Assembly (NCBI GenBank): GCA_910588185.1 | Contig: CAJUQR010000008.1 | Span: forward strand, 85,933 to 149,932 | Reading direction: 5' to 3' | Source of the DNA: an uncultured Peptostreptococcaceae bacterium | Lineage (GTDB): Bacteria > Bacillota > Clostridia > Peptostreptococcales > Anaerovoracaceae | DNA length: 64,000 nt | Shown: positions 1-8,277 of the stretch, piece after piece | Numbering within the stretch: the stretch's first letter is position 1 | Layout: every line of letters starts with the position of its first letter | Program-made: the position numbers and the translations under genes | The notes under the pieces: generated by a model | The model's database searches: none | What the model was told of the DNA's origin: nothing | What the model saw: the letters and a program-made list of their open reading frames with translations, nothing else

Positions 1-644
1 ATTACAGCCATGCCTCTTCCGTAAACAACAGTGCTGCCCATATATACCATATTGCGTCTGTCCCCCAGAGGGATTTCCTTCTGTCCATCAAGTTCTAAAA
101 CGCAATCAGTCTTATCAACAGGAACACTTTCTCCTGTAAGCGCAGCTTCTTCTATCTTCATACTAGCGCACTGGATAATTCTTCCGTCTGCCGGCACTGC
201 ATCGCCTGCTTCAAGTACTATAATATCCCCTTTTACGAGATCCTCACTTTTAATTGTTACAAGCTTGCCGTCTCTATACACTTTACTTGTGGCAGAAGCC
301 ATCTCCTGCAATGCTTCTATAGCCTTTTCGGCCTTACTTTCTTGATATACACCAAGTATGGCATTTATTATTACTACCGCCAAAATTATTATTACATCAG
401 CAAAGCTTTCATTTGAGTAAAACGAAGTTACTCCAGAAATAGCCGCCGCTACTACAAGAATAATAATCATTGGGTCTGCAAACTGCATTAATAGTTTTTT
501 TACAATAGAATCCTTACTTGCTTCTTCAAGTTTATTTTTGCCATCATTATGCAAACGTTCTTCTGCATCAATAGTTGTTAGACCGCCGGCTTCAGACTTG
601 ACGTCTTGCAAAGTTTCATCTGTTGTCTTCAAATAATATTGCAT
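1..644 (-). CDS. P-type cation-transporting ATPase, N-terminal part (cut by window edge)
   Basis: The first about 214 residues of a P-type ATPase of the calcium/manganese type (P2A-like) that would export or sequester a divalent cation at the membrane. Visible are the N-terminal cytosolic segment, two membrane helices and the start of the actuator domain with the LTGES dephosphorylation motif; the DKTG phosphorylation site lies beyond base 1. ATG codons occur at 653 and 644. The second is chosen because the AAAGG Shine-Dalgarno then lies 9 bases away, whereas it abuts the first. The gene follows a promoter, a manganese-type riboswitch and a terminator, so manganese (or calcium) export is the likely role. 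The substrate cannot be fixed from this fragment. Confidence 0.9.
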   Translation of the reverse strand, partial: MQYYLKTTDETLQDVKSEAGGLTTIDAEERLHNDGKNKLEEASKDSIVKKLLMQFADPMIIILVVAAAISGVTSFYSNESFADVIIILAVVIINAILGVYQESKAEKAIEALQEMASATSKVYRDGKLVTIKSEDLVKGDIIVLEAGDAVPADGRIIQCASMKIEEAALTGESVPVDKTDCVLELDGQKEIPLGDRRNMVYMGSTVVYGRGMAV

Positions 645-672
645 TTTATTCATCCTTTCCGGTTAAAAGCCA

Positions 673-722
673 CAAAAAAAGACTTTTACCATATAACATT
701 ATTATATACGATAAAAGTCTTA
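673..722 (-). terminator. Riboswitch-controlled intrinsic terminator before the P-type ATPase
   Basis: On the minus strand the arms AAGACTTTTATCG and GGTAAAAGTCTT pair around an AT-rich loop, followed by seven T. It lies between the aptamer-like leader and the ribosome binding site of the ATPase gene, the usual place for a transcription-attenuation platform. Confidence 0.75.
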
Positions 723-808
723 CTATTTAAGATATATGCGAATCACTTTTCATGATTGTCCTGACGCAGCATATCACATCATAAGATGCCAGTTACTCCC
801 TTTTACGA
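723..808 (-). promoter_or_regulatory. yybP-ykoY family (manganese) riboswitch candidate
   Basis: The minus-strand leader carries AAAAGGGAGTAAC near its 5' end and GCGTCAGGAC downstream, resembling the two conserved internal loops (GGGGAGUA and CGUCA) of the yybP-ykoY Mn2+ riboswitch. A hairpin AATCA-TGATT follows, then a terminator. These riboswitches are well known in front of P-type ATPase genes in Firmicutes. The assignment is by eye; a covariance-model match to RF00080 would decide. Confidence 0.65.
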
Positions 809-814
809 AGAAAT

Positions 815-843
815 ATTCTATATTATATGAAGAAAAAAGTCAA
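815..843 (-). promoter_or_regulatory. Sigma-A-type promoter for the riboswitch/ATPase transcript
   Basis: Minus-strand -35 TTGACT (838-843) and -10 TAGAAT (815-820) are separated by exactly 17 bases. Transcription would begin a few bases before the AAAAGGGAG element of the riboswitch. The promoter overlaps the end of the small 818-907 reading frame. Confidence 0.6.
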
Positions 844-907
844 GTTGAAACTTGTTCATCGCTATCATAAGCACTAAAATCCCCGTTGTAATTAACAAAT
901 TTTTCAT
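818..907 (-). CDS. Tiny MKNL-type hydrophobic peptide (29 aa), possible pilin-like remnant
   Basis: A 29-codon frame whose ATG overlaps the stop of the upstream gene (ATGA). It begins MKNLLITTGILVL, resembling the starts of the two other small proteins in this operon (MKNLIIITGTLML and, from a TTG start, KNLIIIIGTILLG). The rest is short and the ATPase promoter lies inside it. It may be a truncated member of the same pilin-like family or a chance frame preserved by overlap; no function can be assigned. Confidence 0.35.
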   Translation of the reverse strand: MKNLLITTGILVLMIAMNKFQLDFFLHII

Positions 908-1248
908 TCAAGTACCTCAAATTTATGCCTATATACTGCCATATTTTCATCTTCTGGTATTCCAAGTAAACTTCCGCAAGCAATTATACCTCTGACCGGA
1001 ACACTTACATCACAATATTTTCCTTCTTTGTTTATATAAATTTCTTCTTCGTCACATTGAAAAATTGACGATAATCTCTTTTTTAAATCATCTTGACTTT
1101 CCGTATTTTCATGGATATTTTTCTGATATTCTTCTACAATATAATCTGAGGCTGCAAACTTAGTAATCATTACTTGATTGGAAGCAAACTGCATTACAAA
1201 CACCATCAGTATCATTAATGAACCCATACAAGTTATTAGGTCTTTCAT
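904..1248 (-). CDS. Small membrane-anchored protein of the Tad-like operon (114 aa)
   Basis: One N-terminal hydrophobic helix (about residues 5-25) followed by a mixed, charged extracytoplasmic domain. This shape fits TadE/pseudopilin-like or DUF4320-like minor components that accompany clostridial Tad loci, but I do not recognise a diagnostic motif. It follows two small Flp-like proteins with tight spacing and has a GGGAG ribosome binding site 8 bases before its ATG. Inference: a structural or assembly component of the apparatus encoded up to 5.2 kb. Confidence 0.55.
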   Translation of the reverse strand: MKDLITCMGSLMILMVFVMQFASNQVMITKFAASDYIVEEYQKNIHENTESQDDLKKRLSSIFQCDEEEIYINKEGKYCDVSVPVRGIIACGSLLGIPEDENMAVYRHKFEVLE

Positions 1249-1253
1249 AATAT

Positions 1254-1400
1254 TTACTCCCTATAGTTATATAACTCGATAGTTTTTCTCATTGCCTTTT
1301 CAGACACTCCCTTCAATGTGTCCTCACCATCTCCCGCTATCATATTAAAGATGAAAACTCCAAGCATTAAAGTGCCTGTTATGATTATCAAATTCTTCAT
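1254..1400 (-). CDS. Small Flp-pilin-like hydrophobic protein (48 aa)
   Basis: The 48-residue frame starts MKNLIIITGTLMLG and carries one N-terminal membrane helix followed by a short charged tail. Its ATG overlaps the stop of the preceding gene (ATGA), and the next gene starts 6 bases after its stop, so it is embedded in the operon. The sequence is clearly related to the neighbouring 58-residue protein, suggesting tandem duplication. By position and shape it resembles Flp-type pilins of Tad systems; a classical Flp prepilin cleavage motif was not recognised. Confidence 0.55.
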   Translation of the reverse strand: MKNLIIITGTLMLGVFIFNMIAGDGEDTLKGVSEKAMRKTIELYNYRE

Positions 1401-1573
1401 AGTCCCTCTCCCGATAACTTGCCAAAATCCAAATGATCAGAGATGCTTCCTGTCCCTTTTTGTACTATATCTTCAGCAGCATTTTTAAGAGAATTGCCGT
1501 CTCCCAATATCAATGTATTGACAATTACAGCGCCAAGCAATATAGTTCCAATTATAATTATTAAATTCTTCAA
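1397..1573 (-). CDS. Small Flp-pilin-like hydrophobic protein (58 aa), TTG start
   Basis: A single membrane helix close to the N-terminus and a polar, glycine-rich tail. The longer frame from the ATG at 1603 would overlap the upstream gene and place the strong AAAGGAGG site inside the coding sequence. The TTG at 1573, 7 bases after that site, gives a product beginning (M)KNLIIIIGTILLG, matching its paralogue at 1254-1400. Probable pilin or pseudopilin of the Tad-like system. The stop overlaps the next ATG, showing translational coupling. Confidence 0.6.
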   Translation of the reverse strand: MKNLIIIIGTILLGAVIVNTLILGDGNSLKNAAEDIVQKGTGSISDHLDFGKLSGEGL

Positions 1574-1586
1574 ACTTTTCCCTCCT

Positions 1587-2216
1587 TTATAGAAATAAGT
1601 CATTTAAAATTTCTATAGTATTCATAAACACAACTACTACCGTGAAGTTTATCAATAATGCAAAGATTGATGCAGCAGCAAGAACCATTGCTATAGTGCT
1701 ATTTCTTTGAGCTTTCTTAAGTGCCAGTGTCATCGAACTTTCTGACATACTTTCTTGAAACATATCCATTTGGCTGACAAGTTCGGCAGGGTTTATCTTA
1801 TCTAATTTGGACAAAATATTTGCAAAATTTTTAGCCGTTTTTGTGCCTATCTCCATTGCCATAAATTTAAAAGCTTCATCATCATACCCATTTCTATATA
1901 ATGTAAGCATTTCCTCATATATAGGTCTTAATCTATTACTGTTTTCCATAAGCTTCTCATATATGTAATCCGCAGAAATAGGGGCTTCTTGCCTAACAAG
2001 CGATAAATTTTTCAGTATAATACTGCTGCTGAAAATTTCTTTATCCATACTGCTTTTATTACGTCTGACTATCATAACCGCAACAGATTTTTTTAAATCT
2101 TTTCTTTTTTGTTTAATCTTATCCCACGGCAGCAATATTTTTATCTCATCTTTGTATATGTAAACTGCCACCATCATACATGCAGAAATAACAAGTAAAT
2201 ATAACAATCTTTCCAT
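1587..2216 (-). CDS. TadC-like inner-membrane platform protein
   Basis: 209 residues with an N-terminal helix, a central soluble region and two hydrophobic segments near the C-terminus, as expected for a T2SF/GspF-type membrane protein shorter than usual (TadC about 300 aa). It sits directly after a second T2SF-like gene and a CpaF-type ATPase, which is the standard tadA-tadB-tadC order. It would form the membrane platform on which the ATPase acts. Recognition is mainly by context and topology. Confidence 0.6.
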   Translation of the reverse strand: MERLLYLLVISACMMVAVYIYKDEIKILLPWDKIKQKRKDLKKSVAVMIVRRNKSSMDKEIFSSSIILKNLSLVRQEAPISADYIYEKLMENSNRLRPIYEEMLTLYRNGYDDEAFKFMAMEIGTKTAKNFANILSKLDKINPAELVSQMDMFQESMSESSMTLALKKAQRNSTIAMVLAAASIFALLINFTVVVVFMNTIEILNDLFL

Positions 2217-2226
2217 ATTATCTCCC

Positions 2227-3189
2227 TCATATATCCAGTTTGTTTCTTATCAAAAACATTCTGGCCATAATACCTAGAATATACAAAATAAGCACTATTA
2301 CAAACCATGTTATACCTGTAGTCGTCATGAACTGATAATATATAAACTCCTCTGCCGAAAGTCCAAAGTATTTTATACCTCCTATAATTGTCATCAAATA
2401 GCAAAATGGCGCCATATATCTAAGCATTATACGTCCTTCATTGTTTTCTCTTTTTGAAAACTCTTTCACTTTTCTTGCCTTATTAATTGTATTTATCAAA
2501 TCTTCCATTGCATCAGAAACACGAATACCTGACGATAAAGCAAAGTACATGTTATCCGCCATCACATTACCCCATGAAGTTCCTATAGAAAATCGAAAAT
2601 CATCCAACAACTTTTTTATATCTTTTGATTCTGAAACTGTATTAAGTCCCTTTGATAAATTCAAAAGCAATTTCTTTGAATTAGGCGCCTCCTTAATTGT
2701 GACAGCTGTAATCTCTATAGCTTGATACATGTTAAAATAATTCATTTTGTAATTATCTATCAGTTCTGTAATTAAAATATCTCCCTCGCAAGAATTTTGA
2801 ATACGAAGATTATGCAACCTACAAACTAAAATAAGCAGAGGAAATACTGAAACTATAAACGCCGCTGTATATACAAGCAGCGGCGTCACTTTATTCTTCA
2901 ATATGCAAAATACAAATGCCCCTATAATTGATGACATTCCTATGAAAAAATAAGCTGATCTTTTACTTCCTATTCCAATGGTTACATTCATTAATTTTTG
3001 TATTGAACCTATTAATGTAACTTTTGATTCAATAAAAGTTTTCTCTTTCTTATCTTTCTTTATTTTAATGCCATAAAGCCATAGATATATATTTCCTTTA
3101 AATAATACAGTTATATTAGAAACCTCGTCCCAATAAAATACTATTAACCCTACAAACGATATTACAGTGAATATAATTTCAATGAACAT
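2227..3189 (-). CDS. TadB-like inner-membrane platform protein
   Basis: 320 residues with hydrophobic segments near the N-terminus (about 1-20), around residues 80-125 and two near the C-terminus, separated by a soluble T2SF-like region rich in charged helices. Its start overlaps the end of the CpaF-like ATPase gene by 11 bases. This matches TadB, the platform protein that partners TadC in Flp/Tad pilus or secretion machines. No catalytic residues are expected. Confidence 0.65.
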   Translation of the reverse strand: MFIEIIFTVISFVGLIVFYWDEVSNITVLFKGNIYLWLYGIKIKKDKKEKTFIESKVTLIGSIQKLMNVTIGIGSKRSAYFFIGMSSIIGAFVFCILKNKVTPLLVYTAAFIVSVFPLLILVCRLHNLRIQNSCEGDILITELIDNYKMNYFNMYQAIEITAVTIKEAPNSKKLLLNLSKGLNTVSESKDIKKLLDDFRFSIGTSWGNVMADNMYFALSSGIRVSDAMEDLINTINKARKVKEFSKRENNEGRIMLRYMAPFCYLMTIIGGIKYFGLSAEEFIYYQFMTTTGITWFVIVLILYILGIMARMFLIRNKLDI

Positions 3190-4630
3190 CTACATTATCA
3201 CCTTCACTTTTATAATACCTAGGATATATTACTGTGTTTTCCATAATAGGATTTTTATCTTCAAGCATCTTAAGCATCCCTTTCATCTTTTTAAACTCTT
3301 CCGGCCATAATTTACCCATCTTTCTCTTATCCTCCCCTATGTCATGTTTCCAAAGCCATCTGCCGCTTTCCTCTTCAAATCTGCAAATACAATGAATAGA
3401 CACTCTGTCTCTTTTTATATCGTACCTGTACTCGCTTATTGATTTTAGTTTCTTTTTATCTCTGCTGTCCGGCTGTTGGTAAAATTCCATTACATAGTTA
3501 AAATTCCTGAAAATTTGTGAAATTATACCTTTAAAATTACCTCCGTATTTGGCTATAATTGCAGATGCCATCTTATATGGAATGTCTTGAGGGTCTCCTG
3601 AATGAACGGTTGCTTTACTTCTCATAGTTCCAGATGATGTAATATCAATAGCAAGTCTAAATGCAGAAGCATCTCTCATTTCTTCTAAAAGTATGTAGTC
3701 ACAATCACCTCTAAGTAAGAACTTATATAATTGATCTAAATCTCTATCGTCTGCTATTAGCTGCATTATGGGAGCTTTAGGCATAATATTATGCCATGGT
3801 GTTTCAGGATCTGTGGCTATAGCCATACCCTCCATACTGATATCCTCATAACGCTGCCATACTTGCATAAATGTAGTCTTGCCTGAACGAACTTGTCCGG
3901 TAAATAAAACATTAAATCCTATTTTAACCATAACTTTGAAAAGTTCAACAGCATCAGATGGAATAGTACCTAGCTCTGCCATCATCTCAAAAGTCAGCTC
4001 TCTCATAACATACTTTCTGAAGACCATTATATCCTCTCCTTGTTTTGTCCTATCTCCTGAATAAATGGTAATCCTTATTCCATTGTTAAGATATATTTCA
4101 TGAAAGCCTGCTTCTATTCTCTCTTTAGGTGTTGACATTAATAAAGCACGCTTAAGCTTTTCTCTCCTCACTTTTGAAATTTTCTGAGGCTGCAATTGAG
4201 ACTTTCCATCTATTAAACAGTAAAGTCTATCTCCTATTAATTTGGCAGAAGATGAATTCTTATACTCTTCTGTCCTGTCATATACCCATGGGTCAAGTCC
4301 TGCCAGCCCATAAAGTTCAGCAAATATGCCTTCTGAAAGATTACTGTACCATGGAGGACATATAACTTTCTTGTTATTCGGATATTCATCCAATACTTCT
4401 TCTATTCTTTTCTTATAGAACATCACCTCCTCTTCAAATCCCATTATGGCCTTCTTTTCTCTTGTAAGCTTATCTTCCCTCTCCCAATCCTGGGCATCCT
4501 TCCATTCTTTGTCAAAATGCTCTCCCACCAGCTTACATAATGTAAAAAAATCATAAAATTGTTCTATTTTGTTCATCCATTTCCCCTTATTATCCATATA
4601 AAACTGTAAATTTTTTACCCTCTCCCGCAA
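3179..4630 (-). CDS. CpaF/TadA-type secretion ATPase
   Basis: A 483-residue type II/IV secretion ATPase that would power pilus assembly or secretion from the cytoplasmic face. Walker A reads GQVRSGKTT in the C-terminal half; an acidic Walker-B-like segment (LLEEMRD) and a conserved histidine segment (ATVHSGDP) follow, as in CpaF/VirB11-like enzymes. The N-terminal 150 residues are charged and diverged. Start ATG overlaps the upstream gene by about 40 bases. It is the core gene identifying the locus as Tad-like. Confidence 0.85.
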   Translation of the reverse strand: MRERVKNLQFYMDNKGKWMNKIEQFYDFFTLCKLVGEHFDKEWKDAQDWEREDKLTREKKAIMGFEEEVMFYKKRIEEVLDEYPNNKKVICPPWYSNLSEGIFAELYGLAGLDPWVYDRTEEYKNSSSAKLIGDRLYCLIDGKSQLQPQKISKVRREKLKRALLMSTPKERIEAGFHEIYLNNGIRITIYSGDRTKQGEDIMVFRKYVMRELTFEMMAELGTIPSDAVELFKVMVKIGFNVLFTGQVRSGKTTFMQVWQRYEDISMEGMAIATDPETPWHNIMPKAPIMQLIADDRDLDQLYKFLLRGDCDYILLEEMRDASAFRLAIDITSSGTMRSKATVHSGDPQDIPYKMASAIIAKYGGNFKGIISQIFRNFNYVMEFYQQPDSRDKKKLKSISEYRYDIKRDRVSIHCICRFEEESGRWLWKHDIGEDKRKMGKLWPEEFKKMKGMLKMLEDKNPIMENTVIYPRYYKSEGDNVDVH

Positions 4631-5186
4631 GTCTGGACAGCTCTACAAGCCCAGCCGTATCACCTATAATTTCAATATGCTCTACGACGCCAGATGATCT
4701 TAGCCTGTCCTCTCCATCTGATATCACCTCCTGATTTGAACTATCTTTTGCATATGCAACAACAGCCACCAGCAGCTTTACCTTATCATTGTAAAAAGTG
4801 ATCTGATCTCCTCTCCTCAAAGTCTGCGGCATAGATAGAAGCCAATCTTTTGGCACAGATAGTATTTCTTTTCCGCTTTCTCCTGCAGTGGCAAACTTAG
4901 ATTCCATAAAATACTCCATCCTAAGAGGAGAATCCTTGGCTATAAACTGTGAGGCTTCCATTCCTATTATCTCATCTTTGTCTTTAGGTCTTAAAACATT
5001 TGAATCAGGATTATCAGTTTTCTTTGTACTTATGTGCTTTTCTTCTATCTGCATATTAGCTGTAAAATCGCAGTTCAAAACCAATATCTCCTTGTACGCA
5101 ATGTTCTCTCTTCCCCATAATTCCCATACTCCTAAAGATATCAATGCTATAGCAATTATTACAAAGCCTGCTATCTTTTTATCCAA
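4590..5186 (-). CDS. CpaB/RcpC-like SAF-domain protein
   Basis: 198 residues with an N-terminal membrane anchor (about 5-22) followed by a periplasm-side SAF-like region where a basic/acidic segment leads into an IIGMEASQFIAKDSPL stretch, the typical layout of CpaB/FlgA-type proteins. Start is TTG with AAGGAG 7 bases upstream. It is the first gene of the Tad-like operon. A promoter must lie in 5187-5325, an AT-rich stretch in which no convincing -35/-10 pair stood out. Confidence 0.6.
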   Translation of the reverse strand: MDKKIAGFVIIAIALISLGVWELWGRENIAYKEILVLNCDFTANMQIEEKHISTKKTDNPDSNVLRPKDKDEIIGMEASQFIAKDSPLRMEYFMESKFATAGESGKEILSVPKDWLLSMPQTLRRGDQITFYNDKVKLLVAVVAYAKDSSNQEVISDGEDRLRSSGVVEHIEIIGDTAGLVELSRLAGEGKKFTVLYG

Positions 5187-5325
5187 AACACATCTCCTTT
5201 CTAAAATTTAAACGTTAAGTTTATGGAATTTATTTACAATAACATATTACCATTTATTTACATTATTTACAGCACAATTTTAAAATTCTTTATATTTTTT
5301 AATCGACCATTTTCGACAAATCGCA

Positions 5326-5736
5326 TTAATAAAGGCCTAAATTCTTAGCTACATAAAAGATATATATCTGCTGCCACTTTTTCCATGTATTTATATGAAA
5401 TGTATCGCTAAAGGCAATGCCTCTTGTCAGCTTTAGTTTTATACCTTTTCTGTATTTTTCCGGGATTGCAGAAAATGCCCCTTCTATTGAATCTATCCTC
5501 ATAGATAACATTGCAGCCCTTACAGCACTATCACCTGTAACATCCATATATTTTCCTTGTTCCTCTTTTACTCTCTCTTTATCAAAGTTCACCGATGGCA
5601 GCGAATCCTCACTATATACAGCATCATCCAGCGCCGCTTTAAGTCTCGGCAAATCTTTTACTGCCCATAAAGCTTGCCTGTACACAGCCTCCGGCAATAA
5701 ATACGGTTTCATCTTCTTTTGTTGATATTCTCTCAT
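5326..5736 (-). CDS. Hypothetical protein, phage late-regulator (ArpU/DUF1492-like) resemblance
   Basis: A 136-residue soluble protein with a good AAAGGAG site. The N-terminal part (LLPEAVYRQALWAV..LPRLK) and the C-terminal helix pair rich in W, K and Y remind me of small phage-encoded transcription regulators of the ArpU/RinA/DUF1492 type, which are often found as lone genes in Clostridia. No other phage genes are nearby, so it is either a remnant or a domesticated gene. Function unknown; resemblance is weak and from memory. Confidence 0.45.
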   Translation of the reverse strand: MREYQQKKMKPYLLPEAVYRQALWAVKDLPRLKAALDDAVYSEDSLPSVNFDKERVKEEQGKYMDVTGDSAVRAAMLSMRIDSIEGAFSAIPEKYRKGIKLKLTRGIAFSDTFHINTWKKWQQIYIFYVAKNLGLY

Positions 5737-5889
5737 AATAAGCTCCTTTCAAAAGTTTTAAATTATATCTATCACACGGACTTTTACCAAAACAATAGGC
5801 TTTTTATAAAATGTTAAATTTAATAATTTAAATGTTATTTAGCAGTACAAAAATGAATTTCTATATAAACATATTTTTAAAATTTTACA

Positions 5890-5930
5890 TAAAAAATCCC
5901 CCTAACTGACTTATTATTCAGTCGGGGGGT
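5890..5930 (-). terminator. Terminator after udk
   Basis: Arms CCCCCGACTGA and TCAGTTAGGGGG with a short AT loop, followed by ATTTTTT on the minus strand, 7 bases past the udk stop. Confidence 0.8.
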
Positions 5931-5936
5931 TTATTT

Positions 5937-6560
5937 TTACCTATTAATCAATGCATTGATGCGTTCATTTAACATTTCCAGTGCCACTACATTATAACCA
6001 CCTTCAGGGACGATTATATCTGCATATTTTTTACTTGGCTCAACGAACTGTTCATGCATCATCTTTACTGTAGTCAAATATTGGTTTATTACAGATTCAA
6101 GAGTTCTTCCTCTTTCCCTTACATCTCTTAAAATTCTTCTTATTATCCTAACATCTGCGTCAGTATCTATAAATACTTTTATATCAAAAAGGTCTGTAAG
6201 TTCCCTGTTTTCAAAAATCAATATTCCTTCCACAACTACAACTTTAGAAGGTCTGACTAATACGGTTTTATCTATGCGGTTATGTATTGTAAAGTCATAC
6301 ACAGGTCTCCTTATGCTTTTCCACTTCTTTAGCTGTTTTATATGCTCTATCATTAAATCTGTGTCGAAAGCGTCCGGATGATCGTAATTAAGTTTTTTTC
6401 TATCTTCAAAAGTAATATCATCATGTCTTTTATAATAAAAGTCATGGCTGAGAATAGTTATTTCATCACTGAATTTTTGTTTTATTTTTCTGATCATCGT
6501 GCTCTTGCCTGAGCCCGTGCCGCCTGCAATTCCTATTACAATTACGTTGTCCTTATTCAC
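5937..6560 (-). CDS. udk: Uridine kinase
   Basis: 207 residues, the usual length. It phosphorylates uridine and cytidine with ATP or GTP in pyrimidine salvage. The P-loop GGTGSGKST lies at about residues 14-22, followed by the SHDFYYKRHDD and YDHPDAFD segments that bind nucleoside in this family. The start is GTG with AAGGA nine bases upstream. It follows the beta-CASP hydrolase gene by 3 bases, so the two are probably co-transcribed, and ends at a strong terminator. Confidence 0.93.
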   Translation of the reverse strand: MNKDNVIVIGIAGGTGSGKSTMIRKIKQKFSDEITILSHDFYYKRHDDITFEDRKKLNYDHPDAFDTDLMIEHIKQLKKWKSIRRPVYDFTIHNRIDKTVLVRPSKVVVVEGILIFENRELTDLFDIKVFIDTDADVRIIRRILRDVRERGRTLESVINQYLTTVKMMHEQFVEPSKKYADIIVPEGGYNVVALEMLNERINALINR

Positions 6561-6563
6561 CAG

Positions 6564-8246
6564 CTACATTCCTTTCTGTTCGCTTAAAGGTGTTGTATCC
6601 CTATCTTCCGAAGTAATAGAAGAACCAAGATTAGCTGATGCTTTTTCCAGCTCCAGAACTATATTATTTATCTGATGAAGTTTATCAGCAGAAAGTTTCT
6701 GCTCCATTGCACCTTCTGCATCTGTCAGCATCTTACTGAGCTCTTCTTTGATATTTGTAATCTTATCTTTTAATTCTTCGATTCCCTCTTCGTCCATCAC
6801 TTCTGATATTACATCTTCTCTGCTGAGAAGCTGTCCTGTTTCCAGCTCAAATTCCGAATTCTGCATGATTACTACAGGATCATATCCAAGATTTTCATGT
6901 ATCAATTTGGCAAAGTCCTGCTTAGAATTCAATTCTCCGTGCACAAGGAAAATCTGCTTCGGTTTCTGCTGAAATCCACTGAGCCAGTCAAGAAGCCCTT
7001 TCTGATCTGCATGACCTGAAAATCCCTCCAAGTTATGAATCTGAGCATTTACTACAACTGTTTCTCCAAACAATTTAACCTCTTTTGCTCCCTGCACAAG
7101 CATTCTTCCAAGAGTGCCCTCTGCCTGATAACCGACAAAAACTATACTATTTCTGCTGTCCCAAAGGTTATGCTTAAGATGATGTCTTATTCTTCCTGCC
7201 TCACACATTCCGCTGGCAGAAATGATAATCTTAGGCGATTTATCTTCGTTTAACATCTGTGAATCAGCAGTATTTCTGGTAAATTTAAGGTTTTTAAAAT
7301 CCAGCGGATTATCGCCGTTCAAAATATATGCCTTAGTCTCTTCATCAAAAACTTGTGCGTTTCTCTTGAACACTTCTGTAGCAGTAGTCGCCATTGGACT
7401 GTCTATATATACATTTACATTTTCAAGATATTTTTGATATTCAGGATGTCCTTCATAGAACATATTAAACTGATATATCAACTCCTGAGTTCTTCCTACT
7501 GCAAAAGACGGAATAATCACGCTGCCGCCTCTCTTAATAGTATCAATCGTAATCTTAATGAGCTGATCTATGCTGGTAGCATTTGCCTCATGCAGTCTGT
7601 TTCCATAAGTGGTCTCCATTATTACATAATCAGCTTTTTTAATTTTTATAGGATTACGCAGTATAGGTCTGTCCATAACGCCAAGATCTCCTGAAAATAC
7701 TATTTTTGACGTACTTTCACCCTCAGTAATCCAGAGTTCAGTTATAGCAGAACCCAATATATGACCGGCATCATTAAATACAATTTTAATCTCCGGATTT
7801 ATCTCTATCAACTGATCATATAAGACCGGTTTTACTAATTTTAATGCTGCTTCCGCATCCTTTATAGTATAAAGCGGTTCTACAGGAGGTTTACCTACTC
7901 TGACATTTTTACGGCTCTGCATTTCTGCATCCTTTTCATGGATATATGCACTGTCCTTGAGCATTACATCAAGTAAATCGGCTGTAGCATCAGTACAATA
8001 GATAAGTCCTTTAAAGCCTCTTTTTACAAGAAGAGGTAATCTACCGCAGTGATCTATATGTGCATGGCTAAGTAAAACACATTCCACATTTTCAGGATCA
8101 AATGGAAACGGTTCCTCATTCATAGCTTCCATGGACTTGCCGCCCTGAAACTGACCGCAATCCAGCAAAATCTGATGCTTATCAGTAGTCATTAAATGAC
8201 ATGAACCGGTTACACCTATAGATGCACCACAAAACTTAATCTTCAT
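6564..8246 (-). CDS. MBL-fold beta-CASP RNA metallo-hydrolase
   Basis: A 560-residue metallo-beta-lactamase fold protein with the zinc motif HAHIDHCG near residue 70, a later SGD and the beta-CASP/RMMBL region with SGMCEAGRI and GFSGHADQ. Such proteins (YSH1/CPSF-like) cleave RNA. The C-terminal about 90 residues add a charged, probably coiled region. The ATG at 8246 is preferred over 8261 because GGGAGAG lies 6 bases before it. It heads a pair with udk. Exact RNA substrates are not known. Confidence 0.88.
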   Translation of the reverse strand: MKIKFCGASIGVTGSCHLMTTDKHQILLDCGQFQGGKSMEAMNEEPFPFDPENVECVLLSHAHIDHCGRLPLLVKRGFKGLIYCTDATADLLDVMLKDSAYIHEKDAEMQSRKNVRVGKPPVEPLYTIKDAEAALKLVKPVLYDQLIEINPEIKIVFNDAGHILGSAITELWITEGESTSKIVFSGDLGVMDRPILRNPIKIKKADYVIMETTYGNRLHEANATSIDQLIKITIDTIKRGGSVIIPSFAVGRTQELIYQFNMFYEGHPEYQKYLENVNVYIDSPMATTATEVFKRNAQVFDEETKAYILNGDNPLDFKNLKFTRNTADSQMLNEDKSPKIIISASGMCEAGRIRHHLKHNLWDSRNSIVFVGYQAEGTLGRMLVQGAKEVKLFGETVVVNAQIHNLEGFSGHADQKGLLDWLSGFQQKPKQIFLVHGELNSKQDFAKLIHENLGYDPVVIMQNSEFELETGQLLSREDVISEVMDEEGIEELKDKITNIKEELSKMLTDAEGAMEQKLSADKLHQINNIVLELEKASANLGSSITSEDRDTTPLSEQKGM

Positions 8247-8277
8247 CTTGTACTCTCCCACTTTCTAAATTTTTATT

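Noticed and set aside
5303..5318. Spo0A-box-like pair TCGACCA and TTCGACA upstream of the Tad-like operon (similar TTCGACA at 44.8 and 61.0 kb)
   Set aside because: A 7-base AT-rich motif is expected several times by chance in 64 kb, and there is no independent sign that the organism sporulates.
5326..5736. Prophage remnant
   Set aside because: Only one protein has weak phage-regulator resemblance; no integrase, structural gene or attachment repeat is present.
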